A stretch of 5,103 nt of DNA, from the NCBI GenBank assembly GCA_023254015.1, contig JALQYS010000434.1, positions 1-5,103 on the forward strand. The letters are read 5' to 3'. The notes beneath the pieces are model-generated. The model had not been told where the DNA came from. It saw only the letters and a list, made by a program, of their open reading frames with translations, and ran no database searches. The DNA is from Paracoccaceae bacterium (GTDB taxonomy: Bacteria > Pseudomonadota > Alphaproteobacteria > Rhodobacterales > Rhodobacteraceae). The translations under genes were made by a program, and so were the position numbers. Positions 1 through 3,711 of this stretch are shown here, piece after piece; the first letter of the stretch is position 1, and each line of letters begins with the position of its first letter.

Positions 1-358
1 CCTCCAGCGCGATGCCCACCACCGGCAGCGTTGACGAGATCACCGCCGCCGTCACCGCCCCGCCAATCGCCTGCCCCCGGATCAGGAACCAGGCGCCCAG
101 CCCGATCAGGCTGCCCAACGCGATGCCCTTCAGCCAGTTGGTGCGCATCAGCGGGCCAAAGCCTTCCAGCAGGGCCCAGACCAGCACCAGAAACCCCGCA
201 GCAAGCAGCATGCGCAGGGCGTTCAGCTGTTCGGGAATCAGCAGCGGGATCAGGTGATCGGCGGCAGGCAGACCGGCAGCCCAGATCAGCATGGAGGCCA
301 TGCAGATCAGGTTGGCGTTCAGAAGCGTGGTCTGGCGGGAGAAGGAAATATCGGACAT
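1..358 (-). CDS. EamA/DMT-family membrane transporter, N-terminal part (runs off left edge)
   Basis: The frame is open from an ATG at 356-358 to the window edge, giving 119 residues with no stop. The translation is strongly hydrophobic, with four likely membrane segments at about residues 13-32, 46-64, 77-94 and 98-117. The pattern fits the first EamA repeat of drug/metabolite transporters: a helix with MLIWAAGLPAADH (23-35), then LNALRMLLAAGFLVLVWALL (45-64), then GGAVTAAVISSTLPVVGIAL (99-118), where the proline in a Ser/Thr-rich helix is typical. Family members are inner-membrane exporters or permeases of about 290-300 residues with ten helices, so more than half the gene is missing here. 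The substrate cannot be inferred. It follows tpiA by 60 nt on the same strand with no hairpin between, so readthrough is possible. Its ribosome binding site is weak (GAAAGATC); a GGGGAGG lies too far upstream to serve this ATG. The family call is fairly secure, the exact start less so. Confidence 0.8.
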   Translation of the reverse strand, partial: MSDISFSRQTTLLNANLICMASMLIWAAGLPAADHLIPLLIPEQLNALRMLLAAGFLVLVWALLEGFGPLMRTNWLKGIALGSLIGLGAWFLIRGQAIGGAVTAAVISSTLPVVGIALE

Positions 359-418
359 GACAAGATCTTTCGCAGGGCAGCGACCTCCCCGCACGGCTGT
401 TTGCGACAGGTTTGAAAA

Positions 419-1162
419 TCAGGCGGCAGAAAGTGCCGCAACGATGGGGCCGAAATCGGCGGCCTTCAGGCTGGCCCCGCCGACCAGAGCCCCGTCCACA
501 TCGGCAATCGCAAAGATCTCCGCCGCGTTCGAGGGCTTGACCGACCCGCCATAAAGCAGGCGGACGCCTGCCGCCTCGGCCCCGATCCGCCCGGCAAGTC
601 TTTGGCGCAGGAATCCATGCACCTCGGCAATCTGCGCGACCGTCGGGGTGCGCCCGGTGCCGATGGCCCAGACCGGCTCGTAGGCGATCACCAGATTGGC
701 GGCGGTGGAGGCTTCGGGCACCGAGGCATCCAGCTGGGCGCCGATCACCGCCAGCGTCGTGCCGGCATCGCGCTGCGCCTCGGTCTCGCCGAGGCAGACG
801 ATGGCAACGAGCCCCGCCGCCTGCGCCGCCTGCGCCTTGGCCGCAACCTGTGCGTCGGTCTCGCCATGGTCGGTACGGCGTTCGGAATGGCCGACGATCA
901 CGTGGGTCGCCCCTGCCTCGGCCAGCATCAGTGCCGAGATGTCGCCGGTATGGGCCCCCGCAGAATGCGTGTGGCAATCCTGCGCCCCCACCAAGAGCGC
1001 GCTGCCCCGCACGATGGCCGCCATGGCGGAAATCAGCGTTGCAGGCGGGCACAGAAGCATCTCGCAAGCGGGAGCGGGATGGGCGGCAATCAAATCGTTC
1101 ACCTCGGCCAGGGCCGCCAGGCTGCCGTTCATCTTCCAATTTCCTGCCGCCAGTTTGCGCAT
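419..1162 (-). CDS. tpiA: Triosephosphate isomerase
   Basis: Cytosolic enzyme interconverting dihydroxyacetone phosphate and glyceraldehyde 3-phosphate in glycolysis and gluconeogenesis. The 247-residue protein has the usual family length and all the expected motifs in order: GNWKMN (7-12) with substrate-binding Asn8 and catalytic Lys10; GHSERR (91-96) with the electrophilic His92; YEPVWAIGTGR (161-171) with catalytic base Glu162 followed by the mobile loop; YGGSVKPSN (204-212) for phosphate binding; and GALVGGASL (224-232) closing the TIM barrel. The ATG at 1160-1162 is preceded at 6 nt by a perfect AGGAGG, which fixes the start. The gene lies 98 nt downstream of the A-type Fe-S carrier gene on the same strand; that gap contains a large palindrome, so tpiA may be a separate transcription unit. 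The DMT transporter gene follows 60 nt downstream. Nothing is missing or broken. Confidence 0.98.
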   Translation of the reverse strand: MRKLAAGNWKMNGSLAALAEVNDLIAAHPAPACEMLLCPPATLISAMAAIVRGSALLVGAQDCHTHSAGAHTGDISALMLAEAGATHVIVGHSERRTDHGETDAQVAAKAQAAQAAGLVAIVCLGETEAQRDAGTTLAVIGAQLDASVPEASTAANLVIAYEPVWAIGTGRTPTVAQIAEVHGFLRQRLAGRIGAEAAGVRLLYGGSVKPSNAAEIFAIADVDGALVGGASLKAADFGPIVAALSAA

Positions 1163-1168
1163 GCCGCC

Positions 1169-1174
1169 CCTCCT
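1169..1174 (-). promoter_or_regulatory. Strong ribosome binding site of tpiA
   Basis: On the minus strand this reads AGGAGG, a full match to the anti-Shine-Dalgarno core, 6 nt before the tpiA ATG. It decides the start codon and suggests strong translation, as expected for a central glycolytic enzyme. Confidence 0.85.
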
Positions 1175-1236
1175 GAAATCAGCTTGGGGTTAACGGTTCT
1201 TTCGGCAGTAAAAAAGGCATAAGGCCGGGCAAAGCG

Positions 1237-1257
1237 CGATTTTTCGACGAAAAATCG
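1237..1257. repeat. Perfect 21-bp palindrome between the A-type carrier gene and tpiA
   Basis: Two 10-bp arms, CGATTTTTCG (1237-1246) and CGAAAAATCG (1248-1257), are exact reverse complements around a single central A. It begins 3 nt after the stop codon of the upstream A-type carrier gene and ends 74 nt before the tpiA ATG. As RNA it could form a stem of about 7-8 bp with a short loop, but no U-tract follows directly on the minus strand, so it is not a textbook intrinsic terminator. The AT-rich core between CG ends would also suit a DNA-level operator for a dimeric regulator. The structure is certain; its role is open. Confidence 0.7.
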
Positions 1258-1260
1258 GCC

Positions 1261-1620
1261 TCACGCCGCAGGGGCATCCTTGAACTTGATCGATTCCCCG
1301 CAGCCGCAGGCTTCGGCCACATTCGGATTGCGGAACTTGAAGCCTGCCTGCAGCAGGTCGATCTCGTAATCGATCTCGGTGCCGATCAGGAACATCTGCG
1401 CCATGGGCGCGATGAACACCCGCGCGCCATCCTGTTCGACGACCTCGTCCAGCGGATTGGCCTCGGCCACATAGTCCATGGTATATTCCATGCCCGCGCA
1501 ACCGCCTTTCTTGACGCCGATACGCAACCCGGCCGAGCCTTGCTTTTGCATCAGGCGGCCAATCTGTTTCGCTGCGGTCGGGGTCAGGGTGACGGCGGCT
1601 TTGCCGGGAATTCCGAACAT
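1261..1620 (-). CDS. A-type iron-sulfur carrier (SufA/IscA/ErpA, HesB family)
   Basis: Small cytosolic Fe-S carrier that takes clusters from the assembly scaffold and passes them to apoproteins. The 119-residue protein has the family length and the three conserved cysteines: Cys41 in KKGGCAGMEY (38-46), and Cys105 and Cys107 in the C-terminal CGCGES (105-110), preceded by the usual FRNPNVAEA (96-104). The start at 1618-1620 has an AGAGG ribosome binding site 5 nt upstream. It sits 67 nt downstream of the SufT-like gene on the same strand with no evident terminator, so the two probably share a transcript from the promoter at 2077-2108. That partnership favours a Suf-type role (SufA), but sequence alone does not cleanly separate SufA, IscA and ErpA, so no symbol is given. 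A perfect palindrome begins right after its stop codon. Confidence 0.95.
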   Translation of the reverse strand: MFGIPGKAAVTLTPTAAKQIGRLMQKQGSAGLRIGVKKGGCAGMEYTMDYVAEANPLDEVVEQDGARVFIAPMAQMFLIGTEIDYEIDLLQAGFKFRNPNVAEACGCGESIKFKDAPAA

Positions 1621-1687
1621 GGGGGCCTCTTTGCTTTGGCCAGAATATAGGTTTTCGGGCGGGCTTTCTCAAGCCCGCAGCCGTGGA

Positions 1688-2050
1688 TCACATGAAGCCC
1701 AGCTCCAGCCGCGCCTCGTCGGACATCATGTCCATGCCCCAGGGCGGATCAAAGGTCATGCCGACCTGCGCCGATTTCACGCCCGGCACCAGTTCGATGG
1801 CATCCTGCACCCAGGACGGCATCTCTCCGGCGACTGGGCAGCCCGGCGCGGTCAGCGTCATCAGGACTTCGACCTCGTTCTCGGCATTGATTTCAATGGT
1901 ATAGACGAGTCCCAGATCAAAGATGTTCACCGGTATTTCCGGGTCGAACACGGTGCGGCAGGCATCAACGACCTGTTCATAAAGCGGATGGTCGGTGGTC
2001 GAGGGCCGGATCAGCGGCGCCCCTTCAAGCTGGTCCTGTGGCTGGTTCAT
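1688..2050 (-). CDS. sufT: SufT-like Fe-S cluster maturation protein (MIP18/DUF59 domain)
   Basis: A single-domain MIP18/DUF59 protein of 120 residues. Family members, such as bacterial SufT and YitW, assist maturation of [4Fe-4S] proteins. The hallmark blocks are visible: DPEIPVNIFDLGLVY (36-50), then VLMTLTAPGCPVAGEM (62-77) containing the conserved Cys71, then a C-terminal FDPPWGMDMMSDEARLELGF (100-119). The first about 20 residues (MNQPQDQLEG and following) look like a flexible extension. The ATG at 2048-2050 lies about 20 nt downstream of the start site expected from the promoter at 2077-2108, leaving a short leader without a strong Shine-Dalgarno. The A-type Fe-S carrier gene follows after 67 nt on the same strand, a combination known from suf loci, although sufBCDS is not in this window and ssb is the upstream neighbour. 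Family assignment is firm; the symbol rests on the neighbour and domain. Confidence 0.92.
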   Translation of the reverse strand: MNQPQDQLEGAPLIRPSTTDHPLYEQVVDACRTVFDPEIPVNIFDLGLVYTIEINAENEVEVLMTLTAPGCPVAGEMPSWVQDAIELVPGVKSAQVGMTFDPPWGMDMMSDEARLELGFM

Positions 2051-2076
2051 CGCGATCTCGCCCGTTATCTTGAGAA

Positions 2077-2108
2077 ATTATATAGGGAATTGCCCGGCCA
2101 AGGTCCAG
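2077..2108 (-). promoter_or_regulatory. Predicted housekeeping promoter of sufT and the A-type carrier gene
   Basis: On the minus strand, CTGGAC (2103-2108) is followed after exactly 17 nt by CTATAT (2080-2085). This is one mismatch from the alphaproteobacterial housekeeping consensus CTTGAC-N17-CTATAT. The -10 region also contains a perfect TATAAT (2077-2082). Transcription would begin near 2070, about 20 nt before the sufT ATG. It lies directly downstream of the ssb terminator, so the Fe-S pair has its own promoter rather than depending on ssb readthrough. Confidence 0.7.
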
Positions 2109-2121
2109 TGCCCGCACAGAC

Positions 2122-2149
2122 AAAAGCGGGCCAGTCTGGCCCGCTTTTT
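2122..2149. terminator. Intrinsic terminator of ssb
   Basis: A perfect 12-bp stem, AAAAGCGGGCCA (2122-2133) against TGGCCCGCTTTT (2137-2148), closes a 3-nt loop. Its core is GC-rich and its ends carry A/T tracts, so it can work in both directions. On the minus strand the stem ends in TTTT 24-50 nt beyond the ssb stop codon. No plus-strand gene ends here, so its task is to stop ssb transcription before the sufT promoter. Confidence 0.88.
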
Positions 2150-2172
2150 CCACATGGTCTGCGCGGCGATGC

Positions 2173-2721
2173 TCAGAACGGGATTTCGTCGTCCAGATCG
2201 GGACGGCCGCCACCGCCGCCCATCCCGCCGCCGCCCATGCCGCCACCTTGTCCGCCCCCGCTGCGCCCGCCGCCATAGCCGCCCTGACCGCCGCCGCCCT
2301 GGTAATCGTCATAGCCGCCACCCGCGCCGCGATCGTCATAGCCGCCGCCCTGGCCGCCACCGCCATCGCCCCGGCCACCCAGAAGCGTCAGTTCGCCCCG
2401 GTATTGCCGCAGCACCACCTCGGTCGAATAGCGGTCCGCGCCCGACTGGTCCTGCCATTTGCGGGTCTCCAGCGCGCCCTCGATATAGACGGTCGAGCCC
2501 TTGCGCAGATATTGTTCGGCGATCTTGGCAAGGTTTTCGTTATAGATCGCGACCGTGTGCCATTCGGTGCGTTCCTTGCGTTCGCCCGAGGTGCGGTCGC
2601 GCCAGGTTTCCGAGGTGGCGATGCGCAGGTTCACCACCTTGCCGCCATTGCCAAAGGTCCGCACCTCGGGGTCGCGCCCCAGATTGCCGACCAGAATGAC
2701 CTTGTTCACTGACCCCGCCAT
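2173..2721 (-). CDS. ssb: Single-stranded DNA-binding protein
   Basis: Replication, repair and recombination protein that coats single-stranded DNA and recruits partners. The 182-residue product has an N-terminal OB fold (about 4-112) opening with MAGSVNKVILVGNLGRDPEV (1-20). Aromatic residues Trp40, Trp54, Tyr60 and Trp89 match the DNA-stacking positions of E. coli SSB, and His55 matches its tetramer-interface residue. A Gly-rich disordered linker (about 114-172) follows, with repeats such as GGGYDD and GGGMGGGG. The tail DLDDEIPF (175-182) is the canonical acidic protein-docking tip. The frame stays open for another 315 codons upstream, across the divergent transglycosylase gene, but the OB-fold start, homology and an AGGGAG site 6 nt upstream fix the ATG at 2719-2721. 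Transcription stops at the hairpin at 2122-2149. It is divergent from the lytic transglycosylase gene. Confidence 0.97.
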   Translation of the reverse strand: MAGSVNKVILVGNLGRDPEVRTFGNGGKVVNLRIATSETWRDRTSGERKERTEWHTVAIYNENLAKIAEQYLRKGSTVYIEGALETRKWQDQSGADRYSTEVVLRQYRGELTLLGGRGDGGGGQGGGYDDRGAGGGYDDYQGGGGQGGYGGGRSGGGQGGGMGGGGMGGGGGRPDLDDEIPF

Positions 2722-2727
2722 GGCACG

Positions 2728-2733
2728 CTCCCT
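2728..2733 (-). promoter_or_regulatory. Ribosome binding site deciding the ssb start
   Basis: On the minus strand this reads AGGGAG, 6 nt before the ATG at 2719-2721. It supports this start within a reading frame that remains open much farther upstream. It overlaps the end of an 11-bp tandem repeat in the leader. Confidence 0.75.
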
Positions 2734-2752
2734 GATTCTCGCCTGATTCTCG
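2731..2752. repeat. 11-bp perfect tandem repeat in the ssb leader
   Basis: CCTGATTCTCG occurs twice in direct succession (2731-2741 and 2742-2752). On the ssb strand this is CGAGAATCAGG twice, and the copy nearer the gene forms part of the Shine-Dalgarno. Two identical sites here could bind a regulator, or reflect a simple slippage duplication. Confidence 0.6.
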
Positions 2753-2757
2753 ACTGC

Positions 2758-2772
2758 CCGGCATCTTGCCGG
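2758..2772. repeat. Small perfect hairpin in the ssb leader
   Basis: CCGGCA (2758-2763) and TGCCGG (2767-2772) pair perfectly across a 3-nt loop. If ssb transcription starts near 2783, as the candidate promoter implies, this stem sits close to the 5' end of the mRNA. No T-tract follows, so it is not an obvious terminator. Confidence 0.5.
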
Positions 2773-2788
2773 TGGATGGTTGAGCAAA

Positions 2789-2817
2789 GCTATAGATCGG
2801 GGCTGTTCCCCCTGCAA
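2789..2817 (-). promoter_or_regulatory. Candidate promoter of ssb
   Basis: On the minus strand TTGCAG (2812-2817) is followed after 17 nt by TATAGC (2789-2794), inside a CTATAG that is itself palindromic. The fit is moderate (3/6 and 4/6), the spacing ideal. It would give a leader of about 60 nt containing the hairpin and the tandem repeat. No alphaproteobacterial LexA-type GTTC/GAAC repeat was seen here. Confidence 0.4.
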
Positions 2818-2863
2818 CCAAGCCCGAAATCGGGGCCATGTCGCCGCAGCCGGGCGGTTGGCA

Positions 2864-2892
2864 CTGGAATTCCCCGGGCAAATTCCTATAGT
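2864..2892 (+). promoter_or_regulatory. Candidate promoter of the lytic transglycosylase gene
   Basis: CTGGAA (2864-2869) is followed after 17 nt by TATAGT (2887-2892, 5/6 to the -10 consensus). Transcription would start near 2899, about 24 nt before the ATG at 2923. The -35 match is weak. An inverted repeat, GGAATT (2866-2871) with AATTCC (2881-2886), spans the spacer and could be an operator. Confidence 0.4.
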
Positions 2893-2922
2893 CAGGCGCT
2901 GACCCTCTCCAGTGGATCCCCG

Positions 2923-3534
2923 ATGTCGTCGTTGCGTCTTGTCCTTTCCTCTGCGCTGGCCCTGTCGCTGGCCTGTGTCGGCGCTGCCGAAGCCGAGGGA
3001 CTGAAACTTTCCGGCTCGAAGAAGAACCGTACTGCGCTCTTCAAGTCGCAGACTGCGTTGCTGGATGGCAAGCTGGCCCGTCAGTATGACTTTTCCGAGC
3101 GGCTGAAACCCAATGCGCCGAAAGACAGCGGCGGGTCCGACAGCGCGGCGCTGCCGCGCTACAAGGGCAATTACAAGGGGGCCTATCTTGAGGTCGCCAA
3201 GGCGGCGGCGCGCAAGCATGGCGTGCCCGAGGACCTGTTCTTGCGGCTCGTGCAGCAGGAAAGCGGCTGGAATCCGCAGGCCGTCAGCCACAAGGGCGCA
3301 ACCGGGCTGGCCCAGTTGATGCCAGAGACGGCGGCCAATCTGGGTGTCGATGCGGCTGACCCGCACCAGAACCTTGATGGCGGCGCGCGCTATCTGGCGA
3401 TGATGTATGCCAAGTTCGGCAGCTGGCGTCTGGCTCTGGCCGCCTACAATGCCGGGCCCGGCGCGGTGGAAAAACACGGCGGCGTTCCGCCCTTTGACGA
3501 GACCAGAACCTACGTCAAGGCTATCCTCGGCTGA
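2923..3534 (+). CDS. Secreted lytic transglycosylase (SLT domain, GH23-like)
   Basis: Periplasmic enzyme expected to cleave the MurNAc-GlcNAc bond of peptidoglycan with formation of 1,6-anhydro-MurNAc. The 203-residue protein starts with a signal peptide: Ser/Arg N-terminus, hydrophobic core at about 5-20, and a probable cleavage after AAEA (residue 24). A linker (25-80) with basic and Ser/Gly-rich stretches leads to an SLT domain (about 86-200). This carries QQESGWNP (111-118) with catalytic Glu113, GATGLAQLMPETA (125-137), GGARYLAMM (153-161) and LAAYNAGPGAV (172-182), ending FDETRTYVKAIL. The frame is open upstream to 2776, but that longer form would bury the signal peptide under 49 unrelated residues, so the ATG at 2923 is preferred despite a weak ribosome binding site. 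Cys18 gives only a poor lipobox (SLAC), so a lipoprotein is less likely. A strong hairpin terminator lies 19 nt after the stop codon. It diverges from ssb. Confidence 0.93.
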   Translation: MSSLRLVLSSALALSLACVGAAEAEGLKLSGSKKNRTALFKSQTALLDGKLARQYDFSERLKPNAPKDSGGSDSAALPRYKGNYKGAYLEVAKAAARKHGVPEDLFLRLVQQESGWNPQAVSHKGATGLAQLMPETAANLGVDAADPHQNLDGGARYLAMMYAKFGSWRLALAAYNAGPGAVEKHGGVPPFDETRTYVKAILG

Positions 3535-3552
3535 CCTTTGCAAGCAGATTGC

Positions 3553-3592
3553 GCCGCAGCTTTGCAGCACGCAAAGCTGCGGCACGCCTTTT
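3553..3592 (+). terminator. Intrinsic terminator of the lytic transglycosylase gene
   Basis: A perfect 13-bp stem, GCCGCAGCTTTGC (3553-3565) with GCAAAGCTGCGGC (3571-3583), encloses a 5-nt loop. TTTT follows at 3589-3592 after a 5-nt gap. It lies 19 nt past the transglycosylase stop codon in the correct orientation. The T-tract is short and slightly offset, but the stem is very strong. Confidence 0.8.
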
Positions 3593-3595
3593 GTC

Positions 3596-3622
3596 CCGCC
3601 GGCGCGGTTCCCGCGCCAGCGG
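3596..3622. repeat. GC-only stem-loop in convergent intergenic region
   Basis: GGCGCGG (3601-3607) pairs with CCGCGCC (3611-3617) over the loop TTC. After one C/A mismatch, CCGC (3596-3599) pairs with GCGG (3619-3622). There is no T-tract on either side, so this is probably a structural element rather than a standalone terminator. Confidence 0.65.
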
Positions 3623-3623
3623 T

Positions 3624-3653
3624 GGCGAAAGGGGGGGCTGCACCCCCCTCGCC
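3624..3653. repeat. G6/C6 stem-loop in convergent intergenic region
   Basis: GGCGA (3624-3628) pairs with TCGCC (3649-3653). After an AA bulge, GGGGGG (3631-3636) pairs with CCCCCC (3643-3648) around a 6-nt loop (GCTGCA). On the minus strand the C6 arm is followed by CTTTCGCC, so it might help stop the ABC transporter transcript, but the T-tract is poor. Confidence 0.65.
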
Positions 3654-3659
3654 GCAAGC

Positions 3660-3708
3660 GGCTCACCCCGGCGAGTATTTTCAGAAGGGCAGGATCACGG
3701 GGTGAGCC
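3660..3708. repeat. 10-bp inverted repeat flanking a GAGTATTTTC segment
   Basis: GGCTCACCCC (3660-3669) is an exact reverse complement of GGGGTGAGCC (3699-3708). The 29-nt interval holds GGCGAGTATTTTCAGAAGGG. An alternative fold pairs CTCGCC (3648-3653) with GGCGAG (3670-3675), followed by TATTTT, which would be a terminator-like form on the plus strand. The right arm ends 3 nt before the stop codon of the ABC transporter gene. Confidence 0.65.
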
Positions 3709-3711
3709 AGA

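Noticed and set aside
602..1222. Plus-strand open frames of 108-206 codons across tpiA
   Set aside because: They are shadows of the tpiA coding sequence; their translations are low-complexity or Arg/Gly/Ala-rich with no family signature.
1478..2278. A 266-codon plus-strand frame spanning the A-type carrier gene, sufT and ssb
   Set aside because: It crosses three well-supported minus-strand genes, a promoter and a terminator, and ends in a proline-rich stretch that is simply the antisense of the SSB Gly-rich linker.
2200..2380. Repetitive GC-rich stretch that could suggest a repeat array
   Set aside because: It is in frame within ssb and encodes the Gly-rich linker. There are no regular repeats and spacers, so it is not a CRISPR array.
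2867..2919. GAATTC, CCCGGG and GGATCC close together, reminiscent of a cloning-vector polylinker
   Set aside because: The sites are not contiguous as in a polylinker (GGATCC is 35 nt away), and both flanks are ordinary native genes and promoter sequence. Chance is sufficient.
2776..2922. Longer N-terminus for the lytic transglycosylase from an ATG at 2776
   Set aside because: It would place 49 non-conserved residues before a clear signal peptide and would start upstream of the candidate promoter. The ATG at 2923 is better.
2965..2980. Lipobox at Cys18 of the transglycosylase
   Set aside because: The residues before the cysteine (SLA) lack the Leu/Val/Ile expected at -3, and a good signal peptidase I site (AAEA) follows a few residues later.
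2722..3666. A 315-codon upstream extension of the ssb frame with no stop
   Set aside because: It runs antisense through the lytic transglycosylase gene, has no recognisable domain, and the OB-fold start plus ribosome site place the ssb ATG at 2719-2721. Long open antisense frames are common in GC-rich coding DNA.
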